In this document: positions 1-8,030 of the stretch, piece by piece
Layout: each line of letters begins with the position of its first letter
How positions within the stretch are numbered: the first letter of the stretch is position 1
DNA from: Acherontichlamydia pituitae
Lineage (GTDB): Bacteria; Chlamydiota; Chlamydiia; Chlamydiales; Rhabdochlamydiaceae
Length of the DNA: 34,152 nt
NCBI GenBank assembly: GCA_019634675.1
Contig: JAHCAX010000013.1
Span: forward strand, 1-34,152
Reading direction: 5' to 3'
The notes under the pieces: generated by a model
What the model saw: only the letters and a program-made list of their open reading frames with translations
Told to the model about the DNA's origin: nothing
Databases searched by the model: none
Made by a program: the position numbers and the translations under genes

Positions 1-60
1 TGGACAATTGTTAACCGCAACTTAAATACATGATCTCTTCTCTTGAAGTGATGAAAAATT

Positions 61-88
61 TGTTTTTTATCGGTAACGTGCTATCCTG
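61..88 (+). promoter_or_regulatory. putative promoter of the SMR exporter gene
   Basis: A -35-like TTGTTT at 61-66 is followed after 16 bases by TATCCT at 83-88, about 30 bases before the ATG at 121. The match to the housekeeping-sigma consensus is moderate, and this is the best candidate in the 120 bases before the gene. Confidence 0.4.
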
Positions 89-120
89 TGGAAATCATTC
101 ATTTTTGCGGGTAGTATCGT

Positions 121-447
121 ATGTCTGTCGCCTGGATTTTTCTTCTATTAGCCGGATTCTTTGAGATCTGCTTCACCATCGCTCTAAAGTTCAGCCAAGG
201 ATTTTCAAAACTCATACCGAGCATCATTACAGTGATCTTCATCGTCTTAAGCTTTTTTTCTGTTTCGCAAGCTATGAAGACCATCCCTGTGGGAACGGCG
301 TATGCGGTATGGGCCGGGATCGGCGCCGCCGGAACAGTGACATGCGGGATCATCTTTTTTGGAGATTCGTACCACATTGTTCGGCTGATTTCGATTTTTT
401 TGATCATTATTGGAATCATCGGGTTAAAACTGGCACATGTCGACTAA
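121..447 (+). CDS. small multidrug resistance (SMR) family exporter, SugE/Gdx-like
   Basis: This 108-residue protein has the usual SMR length with four hydrophobic helices. It carries the family's essential membrane glutamate (E15, in AGFFE) and the SugE-type stretch PVGTAYAVWAGIGAAGT. It ends in the typical GIIGLKLAHVD helix. SMR proteins work as inner-membrane antiparallel dimers that exchange protons for small cations. The SugE/Gdx branch exports guanidinium or quaternary ammonium compounds, and the motifs fit that branch better than EmrE, although the substrate is inferred. The next gene starts 18 bases downstream on the same strand, so the two may be co-transcribed. Confidence 0.88.
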   Translation: MSVAWIFLLLAGFFEICFTIALKFSQGFSKLIPSIITVIFIVLSFFSVSQAMKTIPVGTAYAVWAGIGAAGTVTCGIIFFGDSYHIVRLISIFLIIIGIIGLKLAHVD

Positions 448-465
448 GATAGGTTCAAAGGTCCC

Positions 466-1329
466 ATGTTGAGCATCCTTGCCTTTTCAGCTGCTTTAGC
501 TCTGATGTCTTACTTTGCGGTCCTCTTCGTTTTAAGAAAAAAGGCCAAAGATCTTTTCCTCTCCTTTTTGTTTGCAGCTCAAGCGCTCTTATTATTTGCC
601 TTATTGGACCTACGCACTCTTGCAGGGATAGGCGTAGGCATCCTGATTGCCTTTTTTGCACTAGGAATCGGATTGGCGTTTGTTAGCAAGGACCGGCTCC
701 GCTCGCCCAAGCTTCCTATTGCTTTAGTCTCCATTTTTTCCATTGCGGCATACCTGTACGCATCACTCTTCCACCTGACGGAAGATAAAGGGGTTCTCAA
801 GATCACCCTGACAGGTGCGACGCAGAAGAGGTTTGTTGAATGGAAGACACCGCGATCCTCGCTGACTCAAGCAGAAATGACCTGTTATGAAGTCGTGATC
901 TCAACCTTGGAAGACAAACCCCTCTGGCAGGCCTACGTGTATGGAGACTTCTGCGCAGTCCGTTGTAAAATTATCAGACTACATCCTTTCTTTAATCGAT
1001 TAGGGATCTCAAACATCTACCACCTCGATGCTGTTTATAACGGATACCGGACTGCTGAAGATTATGGCCGATATCCCGTCGAGGCCACGTCTCTGGCTCC
1101 ATTTGCCACTTCGATAAACCTCTTCGAACAGTTTTTTTGGAGAATGTGGAGTAAAAATTTTAATAACTACTACACCTCTAAATGGATCAAAAGCGCAACC
1201 TTGGAGTCCAATTACTTCCCCCTCACCCAAGCCTCTCTAAAGCCCTACTGCGGCTCATTTCTGCTCACAATCACTCCTGGAGGGCTATCTAGCATCCCTC
1301 TGTTAGGACCTAAAACACACTCTCCTTGA
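466..1329 (+). CDS. hypothetical membrane protein with a soluble C-terminal domain
   Basis: This 287-residue protein is not recognised. The first ~105 residues form about four closely packed hydrophobic segments (near residues 2-24, 28-48, 50-70 and 82-103). The remaining ~180 residues look soluble, with several tyrosines, tryptophans and cysteines (C141, C166, C170 region). AAAGGTCCC before the ATG gives a modest ribosome binding site. The 18-base gap after the SMR gene suggests an operon, but no shared function can be argued. The C-terminus is rich in Pro, Gly and Ser. Confidence 0.7.
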   Translation: MLSILAFSAALALMSYFAVLFVLRKKAKDLFLSFLFAAQALLLFALLDLRTLAGIGVGILIAFFALGIGLAFVSKDRLRSPKLPIALVSIFSIAAYLYASLFHLTEDKGVLKITLTGATQKRFVEWKTPRSSLTQAEMTCYEVVISTLEDKPLWQAYVYGDFCAVRCKIIRLHPFFNRLGISNIYHLDAVYNGYRTAEDYGRYPVEATSLAPFATSINLFEQFFWRMWSKNFNNYYTSKWIKSATLESNYFPLTQASLKPYCGSFLLTITPGGLSSIPLLGPKTHSP

Positions 1330-1429
1330 AGAGTCAGTTGTCTTTAATCCCTTGAATCCGTTAAAAAAATAATTACAATGAGACCGTTGCATCATTCAGC
1401 GATCTAGAAAAAATAGGGCATAACGAGTC

Positions 1430-1458
1430 CGCATATGCGAGACGGCCCCATAGGGGGC
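1430..1458. other. two small adjacent hairpins in the tyrP leader
   Basis: The 10-base palindrome CGCATATGCG (1430-1439) is followed by GCCCC-ATAG-GGGGC (1445-1458), about 60 bases before the tyrP start. There is no U-run, and no known riboswitch class was recognised. It could be a leader structure or chance. Confidence 0.25.
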
Positions 1459-1517
1459 AAGTGAAAATCGAAAGGCTGTTCTCATCAGCTCTTCTCTCAT
1501 AACAAAAGAGGTATCGA

Positions 1518-2708
1518 ATGCACATCGTCAAAACTTTTGGGCATTTAGTTGGAGGAACGCTTTTGGTGGCTGGCACCAGCATCGGAGTAGGCATGCTCGC
1601 CCTGCCCGTTGCGACATCTGCTGGAGGATTCATCCCCTCTTTGTTTATCTATGCCTTATGCTGGGTGTTCATGCTCTGCACCGGACTGCTTATTTTAGAA
1701 GCCTGCATTTGGATGCCCAAAGACGCCAACCTAATCACCCTCTCTTCCCGCTTGCTTGGAAAATGGGGCAAGGTGTTCTGCTGGATCCTCTATTTGTTCT
1801 TATTCTCATGCCTGATGGTGGCTCATATCGCCGGCGGAGGCAGTGTCGTTTCACTCCTCTCTAACGGGTCTTTGCCTGTTTGGCTGAGCACAATCATCTA
1901 CGTCGCTATCTTTGCCCCTGTCGTCTATTTGGGAACATTGTGGGTCGACCGATTAAACCTGCTTCTCATGACAGGGATTGTGATCACTTATCTTGTATTT
2001 GTCGGCTCATCCGCAAAATATATCGATTTTAGTTTGCTTGCCCGCATGGACTGGGGAAAATCTTGGCTTGCCCTTCCGGTCGTTTTTACCGCTTTTGGCT
2101 ACCAAAGCCTGATCCCGACGCTGTTCAATTACATGAACCGCAACGTTAAGAAAATGCGGCTTGCGATCATTTTCGGAACAGCCATCCCTTTTCTTATCTA
2201 CGTGATCTGGGAAATGCTCATCCTAGGGATTGTTCCATTGGAAGGATCGGGCGGACTTGCAGAAGCGATAGCAAAAGGGGAAAACGCGGTCAATCCGCTT
2301 GGAAGCTATCTGCACAACCCTACGCTGCTCGCGATCGGACAAGGCTTTGCCTTTTTCGCAATGACAACTTCATTCTTGGGAATTTCGATCGCCTTTATCG
2401 ACTTTCTTGCCGACGGATTAAAAGTTATCAAAAAGAGGACAAAAAAGATGAGCCTCTGCGCGCTCATCTTTATCGTTCCCATGATCATTACCTTTATCGA
2501 CCCCCATCTCTTCCTAACCGCATTAGGATATGCCGGAGGTTTTGGAGTCGCCCTCTTATTAGGAGCAATGCCTGTGATGATGGTATGGGCAGGAAGATAC
2601 TATGAAGGGCATTCCCTTCTGCATCAGCAGCTGCCTGGCGGGAAGATCACCCTTTCCATCCTCATGGCATTTGTCCTGTTAGAGGTGGCGACCACATTAT
2701 CAGCCTAA
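1518..2708 (+). CDS. tyrP: aromatic amino acid permease, TyrP-like (HAAAP family)
   Basis: This 396-residue inner-membrane permease has about 11 hydrophobic helices. The N-terminal signature GGTLLVAGTSIGVGMLALP is the unwound TM1 region typical of hydroxy/aromatic amino acid permeases, and FTAFGYQSLIPTLFNYM in the middle is also typical. It should import tyrosine (or tryptophan) with protons, which fits a host-dependent bacterium that cannot make aromatic amino acids. An AAGAGG ribosome binding site precedes ATG 1518. The 3' end overlaps the convergent unknown gene by 9 bases. Confidence 0.93.
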   Translation: MHIVKTFGHLVGGTLLVAGTSIGVGMLALPVATSAGGFIPSLFIYALCWVFMLCTGLLILEACIWMPKDANLITLSSRLLGKWGKVFCWILYLFLFSCLMVAHIAGGGSVVSLLSNGSLPVWLSTIIYVAIFAPVVYLGTLWVDRLNLLLMTGIVITYLVFVGSSAKYIDFSLLARMDWGKSWLALPVVFTAFGYQSLIPTLFNYMNRNVKKMRLAIIFGTAIPFLIYVIWEMLILGIVPLEGSGGLAEAIAKGENAVNPLGSYLHNPTLLAIGQGFAFFAMTTSFLGISIAFIDFLADGLKVIKKRTKKMSLCALIFIVPMIITFIDPHLFLTALGYAGGFGVALLLGAMPVMMVWAGRYYEGHSLLHQQLPGGKITLSILMAFVLLEVATTLSA

Positions 2709-3824
2709 TTGCAGCCCGGCATCGATCTCTTTGATCAGGTCCTTTGATGCGATGATCAGTTGCCGATGAGCACAGATCGCTTGAGTAAAATAAGCTCGGT
2801 GAGCCACGAGAAGGTTTTCATACGCATCGTAGAACTCCGCCAGATTTTTTGCCGGCAGATCGGCATGTTTGCCTGAGGCGCGCGTATATTGAAGGGTTTC
2901 AGGACGGAATAAGGAGGGACAGAGAACAGGCTTATCAACTCCAGACTCAAGCTCCATGACGGCCTTCGTAAAGATCTGGAACCCTTCATGCCGTCTTTGG
3001 ATGATCTCATGCTGCGCAAGAAGCCCTTGATCTGTTGAGTTTAATGACCGGGAAAGCTGTCTGACAACCATCTGCAGGTTTTTTCTTTCCTGAAGCCTAA
3101 CGTCCCTTCCTGACGCCTCCAAGCTCGTTTGGGCCAAGCGATTGATACTGTTGGCAACAGTATTAAACGTCTGGAAGAACTGATAGTCCATGTTGATCTG
3201 GTTCTGTCTTAAGTATTTTAAAGCCTCGCGGAGGTCATTCAGATTTTTTTCAAGGAACTTTATTGCAGGATCATGCTCAAATGGAGTAATGACAATGCAC
3301 TCTTCTGCTTCATTCCCACCAACAACAGGCTCTTTTTCCAACTTAACCCTCTGTTGAAACCCTGAAAATTCAACGGCCAGCTCAAAAGGGTCGATACAGC
3401 TGCTTTGGCACGATTCATAAACTTCTTGATAATGAAAAGTGCCCCTTCTTTCCCAAAATGCGACGAAAATAACATCGGATGACTCCTTTTCAAGAGGAGG
3501 AGAATAAAAAATCGTGTTTGACAGCTTTTTGACCTTGTCCACCAATTCTGGAGATGGCGTGCGAGCTAAAATCTCTTCAGAAAGATCAAATGTATTCTGT
3601 TCTTCTAATTGCCTAAGAGGAGAAATCGAGCACCGCTCGAAATCCAACTCCCTAAACTCAGCTGGCAGCCCATCCTCTCTATGGGAAGCCGGCCCGTCTA
3701 ATTGCGGAGAAAGAATCCGCTGAATTTCTTCAGAAAAGCGATCTTGATGCGCCTCTAAGGGAGCAGGAGTCGGAGGAAACGGCCGTATAGCAGCAGGAGC
3801 GGCTAATATTACTTTATGAGACAT
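2700..3824 (-). CDS. hypothetical protein, Pro-rich N-terminus, helical C-terminal half
   Basis: This 374-residue protein is not recognised. I chose ATG 3824 (MSHKVILAAP) over the in-frame ATG 20 codons upstream, because TGAGGA sits six bases before it and the upstream extension is Lys/Phe-rich and AT-rich. The first ~110 residues are Pro/Ala/Glu-rich and probably disordered. The second half is strongly helical, with heptad-like stretches around residues 190-300. There are no membrane segments. It is divergent from the unknown gene at 3981 and its end overlaps tyrP. The organisation (disordered N-terminus, helical body) is common among chlamydial secreted proteins, but that is only a suggestion. 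Confidence 0.65.
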   Translation of the reverse strand: MSHKVILAAPAAIRPFPPTPAPLEAHQDRFSEEIQRILSPQLDGPASHREDGLPAEFRELDFERCSISPLRQLEEQNTFDLSEEILARTPSPELVDKVKKLSNTIFYSPPLEKESSDVIFVAFWERRGTFHYQEVYESCQSSCIDPFELAVEFSGFQQRVKLEKEPVVGGNEAEECIVITPFEHDPAIKFLEKNLNDLREALKYLRQNQINMDYQFFQTFNTVANSINRLAQTSLEASGRDVRLQERKNLQMVVRQLSRSLNSTDQGLLAQHEIIQRRHEGFQIFTKAVMELESGVDKPVLCPSLFRPETLQYTRASGKHADLPAKNLAEFYDAYENLLVAHRAYFTQAICAHRQLIIASKDLIKEIDAGLQLG

Positions 3825-3980
3825 GATTTCCTCATTTTTTAATAAAAAGGCAAAGAGTTTACGAAAAAAAACAAATAACTTCAAGAAACTGTTGTGTCAA
3901 AAAGACTAAAATGATTATTAGAAACATTTGCAATCAACAATAAAAAAAACATCACATTTCCAGATAAAAAGAGAATAATC

Positions 3981-4526
3981 ATGATAATTACTAAAAAAAG
4001 AAAAGACATTCATATAAAGGAACCCGCATCACAGCTAGAACTATTAGATAGCCAGCTATGCCAAGAAAAATCTCAGATGTTCCTTCAAATTTTTAGAAAC
4101 TGCCTGCACTTTCAGCCATTGCAAAAATATGATAACAATCCTCCTGCTGCCGATAAAAAAGAGGGACTGAGAGAGCCTCTTCTGTCGTTGCATAAAGAGC
4201 TTCTTGATCTGTTTGCGCATCCCCATTTGGCCAAAGATCACCGGTATTTATCCCGATTTGCCATCCGGGTCCAACAGCTTAACCACGATGCAGCCTTGGC
4301 TTGCAGCCATCGGAAAACAGGTAAAGTTGCCGAGCAGGTCCGCCACTATTTGAACACTCCGCTGGGAGCTCCGTTTGTCATACGGACATCTTTGGCAAGA
4401 GCGGCATTGATATTTGGCGAACAGGATCCCCAACTCTCCGATCTCTCAGAGATCTTGCAGGAAATGGCCAAATACGGTCCGAAATTCAATCTGCAGTTGA
4501 TGAGGATCTTCTCTTTACTTAACTAA
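3981..4526 (+). CDS. hypothetical small helical protein
   Basis: This 181-residue soluble protein with a basic N-terminus (MIITKKRKDIHIKEP) is not recognised. It is predominantly helical, Leu/Gln/His-rich, and has no membrane segment. The ribosome binding site is weak (AAAGAGAA). The gene is divergent from the unknown gene ending at 3824, sharing a 156-base AT-rich promoter region. It is convergent with the oxidoreductase gene, overlapping it by 8 bases. Codon usage looks like its neighbours. Confidence 0.6.
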   Translation: MIITKKRKDIHIKEPASQLELLDSQLCQEKSQMFLQIFRNCLHFQPLQKYDNNPPAADKKEGLREPLLSLHKELLDLFAHPHLAKDHRYLSRFAIRVQQLNHDAALACSHRKTGKVAEQVRHYLNTPLGAPFVIRTSLARAALIFGEQDPQLSDLSEILQEMAKYGPKFNLQLMRIFSLLN

Positions 4527-5565
4527 CACTCATCGCAAGCTTGCCTTTGACCCGATTGGTTTCCAAAAGGCGATGGGCCTCTTGCACACTTTGAACATTG
4601 AGAGGCCCTACAACATGAACCTGTGGAGCAGAGATAGCGTTTGTCTCTACAAGCTCGGTGATGTGGGACAAGTGTTTGTGGTAGATCGACCAACTTTTAG
4701 CAGGTCCGGAAAATGCCTCCGCTCCAACAAAGACAAAGTGGAGGTTCATATTCCTTCCGAAACACTGGCTCTCCCCTCTTATCCATACAGGAAACTCAAA
4801 GCCTGGCTCTTCAGGGGTGATCGAAGAAAAATGACCGGAATGTCCCGTTAGCTCCAAACAGAGCGTCTTCATCTCTTTTCCAACAAAATCGAACGTGGCG
4901 GCAAACAGTTCATTGCCATTTAATGCAATCATCTTTTCTTTGAGCTGCTGCGTAGAAAGTCCTTTGTAGAGCTGAACCTGGTTCACTGGGATCTTTTGAT
5001 TGCGGACGATCGCTTCTTTGGACTCTTCGCTTCCTGCAACTGTGAAAATCGGCCCGCCATGAAAATGCTGCGCCAGTTGGACTGCAATGGACCCGACCCC
5101 TCCTCCAGCACCAGCGATGAAGATCGATCCCTTTTTATTCAGGGCGCCGCTAGCAACCATGGCGCGATAAGCTGTCATCGAGACAAGCGGTAAACTTGCT
5201 GCCTGCTCAAAGGTTAGTTTTTTTGGTTTTTTACCGACAAAAGCAGCTGGAATGCACAAATATTGCGCATAGCTTCCGTTGGAGCATGGCCCGAACGACA
5301 TGGCATATACCTCATCTCCAATGGCAAATTGGGAGACTCCTTCGCCTAAGCCGTCAATAATGCCGCTGCAATCAGCGCCTAAAACCATCGGCATCGCTCC
5401 ACCGCCATACATCCCCTTCCGAATCTTCACATCGACAGGGTTAAATGCGGCTACCTTGATTTTGATACGGACTTGTCCAGACTGCGGCTGCGGCACTGGC
5501 AGTTCCCCTAGAACAAACTGATTTTCATCTCCGATTGCATTCAATAGAACAGCTTGCATTTTCAT
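4519..5565 (-). CDS. zinc-type alcohol dehydrogenase / quinone oxidoreductase-like (MDR superfamily)
   Basis: This 348-residue medium-chain dehydrogenase/reductase has an N-terminal GroES-like fold (VRIKIKVAAFNPVDVKIRKG, then LGADCSGII). A Rossmann domain follows, with the nucleotide-binding glycine motif IAGAGGGVGSIAVQLAQ. It resembles NADPH:quinone reductase or zinc-binding oxidoreductases of the YhdH/QOR group, and the structural zinc cysteine cluster is absent. ATG 5565 was chosen because GGAG lies nine bases upstream; the longer reading needs a TTG. The substrate cannot be told. It is followed by the convergent unknown gene and preceded by a palindromic repeat. Confidence 0.85.
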   Translation of the reverse strand: MKMQAVLLNAIGDENQFVLGELPVPQPQSGQVRIKIKVAAFNPVDVKIRKGMYGGGAMPMVLGADCSGIIDGLGEGVSQFAIGDEVYAMSFGPCSNGSYAQYLCIPAAFVGKKPKKLTFEQAASLPLVSMTAYRAMVASGALNKKGSIFIAGAGGGVGSIAVQLAQHFHGGPIFTVAGSEESKEAIVRNQKIPVNQVQLYKGLSTQQLKEKMIALNGNELFAATFDFVGKEMKTLCLELTGHSGHFSSITPEEPGFEFPVWIRGESQCFGRNMNLHFVFVGAEAFSGPAKSWSIYHKHLSHITELVETNAISAPQVHVVGPLNVQSVQEAHRLLETNRVKGKLAMSVS

Positions 5566-5598
5566 TGTTCGCTCCAAACAGTTTTTCGATATTGAACC

Positions 5599-5787
5599 TA
5601 TACTGTTTCCACTTCAATCGTAGAGACGCTTTTGACTTTTGCATCCCTAATTACGGGCCTTATTCTAACCCCCTTTAAAGCCCCATGCATCGGACGTATG
5701 CAGCTGCGCATACGTCCTGCTTCTGGGACTTTAAAATAAGGGCGTAAAAGCCAAAATCGCTTATACGATTGAAGTGGAAACAGTATA
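5599..5787. repeat. palindromic element, family B, copy 1
   Basis: This 189-base imperfect palindrome fills the gap between the oxidoreductase and tsaC genes. Perfect 24-base terminal inverted repeats lie at 5599-5622 (TATACTGTTTCCACTTCAAT...) and 5764-5787. Inside are imperfectly paired arms, and at the centre the strong hairpin GGACGTATGC-AGCTGC-GCATACGTCC. The inner arm resembles that of the element at 10124-10300, but the outer 24 bases do not, so the ends differ between copies while the interior is related. No ORF is credible within it. Confidence 0.75.
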
Positions 5788-5794
5788 TACCGAA

Positions 5795-6757
5795 TTAAAA
5801 GCAGCTAGCTGCCTTTAAGATCCGGTTCATTAAAGCTAAGTCAAATAAAGTCAGTTCATCGCAAAAAATAGCAATCTCCTGATAGCCCACAGAATCCGCT
5901 TGCCTGAGCAGCGCATACAAGTCGTGAGCGTTCAAAGCAAACCAATGGCAGGCGGCAGGCAGATCAAAAGTCAATTCCTCCCGACTCAAGATCATTCTGG
6001 TCTTCATCGGATCATTGCAAACAGACTCCGATAGCAAACGGCTTTCTTTGAAGAGATGGACCGGAGTGCGAGGGGCATAATGACGGTATTTCATTCCAGG
6101 AGAAAGAGGGGTTGATAAATCGAGGGCTGAGGGGATGATGAGCTTTTTCTGAAGCACCTCTTCGAGCTGCTCGGTAGAAACAGCTCCTGGACGGAGCAGC
6201 ATGGGATCCTCGCCGATTAGGCTGATCACCGTTGATTCGATCCCGTAATGTGCTGATCCGCCGTCAATGACAGCAGCGATTTTGCCGTCAAAATCGTGGA
6301 TCACATGTTCGCATCGGGTTGAGCTGGGCGTTCCTGAGATATTAGCGGAAGGAGCGACGATCGGTTCCCCAACTGCTTCGATCAACGTGCGGGCAATCGG
6401 ATGGCTCGGCATCCTCAACGCAATCGAGTTCAAGCCTGCAGAGACAATAGAAGGGACGCACTCGTTCTTTTTCAAGACGACGGTAAGCGGCCCCGGGAAA
6501 AAACGTTCAGCCAAAGAATAAAAAACATCTGGAATGTCTTGGGCGATCCTTTCAACCTGTTCCAAGCTGCTTACGTGGGCGATCAGGGGATTGTCCTGAG
6601 GCCTGCCTTTGACTTTAAAGATATTGGAAATAGCTTGCGGCTGGAAAATAGAGGCTCCAAGGCCATAGACCGTCTCTGTCGGAAAAGCGACGATGCTTCC
6701 GCTTTTAAGCAAAGAAGCTGCCTCTGTGATCTGGGCTTCGCTGAGAATCCGTGTCAT
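5795..6757 (-). CDS. tsaC: L-threonylcarbamoyladenylate synthase (TsaC/Sua5)
   Basis: This 320-residue protein is of the long Sua5 type. A YrdC domain covers about residues 1-190, with the SxSxVAFPTETVYGLGA entry motif, the KxR site (KVKGRPQDNPL) and the APSANISG loop. A C-terminal Sua5 domain follows from about 215. The enzyme makes threonylcarbamoyl-AMP from Thr, bicarbonate and ATP, for the t6A37 modification of ANN-decoding tRNAs in the cytoplasm. ATG 6757 was chosen over an upstream TTG because it overlaps the TGA of the preceding membrane-protein gene (ATGA), a translational-coupling arrangement. Confidence 0.93.
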   Translation of the reverse strand: MTRILSEAQITEAASLLKSGSIVAFPTETVYGLGASIFQPQAISNIFKVKGRPQDNPLIAHVSSLEQVERIAQDIPDVFYSLAERFFPGPLTVVLKKNECVPSIVSAGLNSIALRMPSHPIARTLIEAVGEPIVAPSANISGTPSSTRCEHVIHDFDGKIAAVIDGGSAHYGIESTVISLIGEDPMLLRPGAVSTEQLEEVLQKKLIIPSALDLSTPLSPGMKYRHYAPRTPVHLFKESRLLSESVCNDPMKTRMILSREELTFDLPAACHWFALNAHDLYALLRQADSVGYQEIAIFCDELTLFDLALMNRILKAASCF

Positions 6758-7341
6758 TGTCCTAAAACCCAAAAGAAGGAAAAGGTTAATGCGACTTTGG
6801 CCCCGAATGCAAAAACGAGCCGGTTAAAGTGGCGGTCGACAAAACGCTTGATCGGCTCTCCCCACAAGTTCATCAGCTCGGCAATCAAAAAGAAACGGAG
6901 CGCCCGGGCCAGAAAAATCGATAAGGTAAAGGCCATCAAAGAAAGTTGGCAAAAGCCAGCCGACAACGTGATCGCTTTTAAGGGAATAGGTAAAAAACTA
7001 CCAATAAAGACAGCTATCTTTTCATGGGCGTTGTAGTGCTCGACGAGTCGGTTAAAGAAGTCGGGAGAAATGAGATGGGCGATGACAAAAGGGCCGATTG
7101 TATCCCAGAGCAGATAGCCAATGGCATATCCAGCCAGTCCAGTCAATAGCGAGGCAAACGTTGCGACAGATGCATAAACAAACCGCCTCTGAGGATTGTG
7201 CATGCAAAAGAGCATCAATAGCGCATCCAATGGAATAAAAAGAACGAGCTCAAGAAGAAAAATGATCCCAAGCCACAAAGGAGAAAAAGCCGATGTCGCT
7301 TTGCCGGCAGCCCATTCATAAACTTTCCTAGCAAAATTCAT
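6754..7341 (-). CDS. VTT/SNARE-associated (DedA/YqaA-like) membrane protein
   Basis: This ~195-residue protein has four to five hydrophobic segments. Its middle region, GSFLPIPLKAITLSAGF, matches the VTT (YqaA/DedA) pattern of a re-entrant helix with prolines. Family members are inner-membrane proteins linked to phospholipid flipping and membrane homeostasis. ATG 7341 is preferred; a GTG three codons upstream (7350) is also possible. The gene lies directly downstream of an excellent promoter, with a very short leader, and its stop overlaps the tsaC start by 4 bases. The two are therefore one transcription unit. Confidence 0.8.
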   Translation of the reverse strand: MNFARKVYEWAAGKATSAFSPLWLGIIFLLELVLFIPLDALLMLFCMHNPQRRFVYASVATFASLLTGLAGYAIGYLLWDTIGPFVIAHLISPDFFNRLVEHYNAHEKIAVFIGSFLPIPLKAITLSAGFCQLSLMAFTLSIFLARALRFFLIAELMNLWGEPIKRFVDRHFNRLVFAFGAKVALTFSFFWVLGQ

Positions 7342-7367
7342 TTTTCCCACTCTTTTGCAAAGCCTTT

Positions 7368-7396
7368 ATTATACAGAAAGCACCCTGCAAAGTCAA
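7368..7396 (-). promoter_or_regulatory. strong consensus promoter for the VTT gene-tsaC operon
   Basis: Read on the minus strand: TTGACT (7396-7391), a 17-base spacer, then TATAAT (7373-7368). This is a near-perfect housekeeping promoter. The start of transcription should fall near 7361, 10-20 bases before the coding start. The rest of the 7342-7601 gap holds the divergent -10 TATAAT at 7568-7573 for the TMEM14-like gene, which lacks a good -35. Confidence 0.8.
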
Positions 7397-7601
7397 GGAA
7401 CTGAAACGGGTTAGGCGATATTTTAAATTCTGAAAATGAAGACGTTAAGAAACTACAAAGAGACCCCATCCGAGCTTCAACAAAGTTATTGCATCAATCA
7501 GCTAAAACTTTCTTTCAGACGAGTCATTGAAGTAAAAAGTTAGTGGAACCCAAATAGCTCCCTCAACTATAATCTTTAATGATTAAATGGAGCTATCCGA
7601 A

Positions 7602-7931
7602 ATGAAAATCACCGCGACGATTGTAGGTATTTACGCATTGATCCTTTTGATAGGAGGGCTTGTCGGCTATATGAAGGCAGACAGCATCCCTTCCCTAGTT
7701 TCAGGATTGGTCTTTAGCGTCGTTTTGTTCTTGTGCGCATACGCTATATCCAAAGGAAAGCTCGCAGCTCAATATGTCGCTCTAGCTGTCACCTTTGTCT
7801 TAGACGGCTTCTTCACCCATCGTTTCGCGAAAACGCTTAACTTCATTCCAAGCGGCCTCATGAGCTTGCTCAGTTTAGCAGTCATCATCGTTATCGCTTT
7901 AAAAATCCGCAAAACCTACAAGCTGCGTTAA
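7602..7931 (+). CDS. TMEM14 (UPF0136)-like small membrane protein
   Basis: This 109-residue protein has four hydrophobic segments. The pattern GGLVGYMKADSIPSL...SGLVFS and a later IPSGLMSLLSL are typical of the TMEM14/UPF0136 family, small membrane proteins found in eukaryotes, chlamydiae and cyanobacteria. Their role is poorly defined; eukaryotic relatives have been linked to fatty-acid or haem-precursor transport. ATG 7602 was chosen over the in-frame ATG at 7587 because GGAG lies between the two. A TATAAT -10 box sits at 7568-7573. Confidence 0.78.
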   Translation: MKITATIVGIYALILLIGGLVGYMKADSIPSLVSGLVFSVVLFLCAYAISKGKLAAQYVALAVTFVLDGFFTHRFAKTLNFIPSGLMSLLSLAVIIVIALKIRKTYKLR

Positions 7932-7939
7932 TCCATTTC

Positions 7940-7962
7940 AGGATGCGGCGATGCCGCATCCT
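7940..7962. other. perfect 10-bp hairpin after the TMEM14-like gene
   Basis: AGGATGCGGC, a 3-base loop, then GCCGCATCCT. There is no U-run, so it is not a standard terminator. The left arm with its flank (ATTTCAGGATGCG.CGAT) recurs near 21372-21390, suggesting a small dispersed hairpin repeat. Confidence 0.45.
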
Positions 7963-8030
7963 AATCCGGCTCATGCCCAGTGCACTTCTCTTAAATCCTC
8001 ACAAGAAGGTCACGCGACACCCGTCTTAAC

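Noticed and set aside
5599..5787. The inverted repeat as a terminal-repeat insertion sequence
   Set aside because: There is no transposase frame, and the ends are not shared with the related copy at 10124, so it does not behave like a standard IS or simple MITE.
6401..7036. 211-codon plus-strand frame across tsaC and the VTT gene
   Set aside because: It is antisense to two supported genes, and its Lys/Arg-rich translation resembles no protein.
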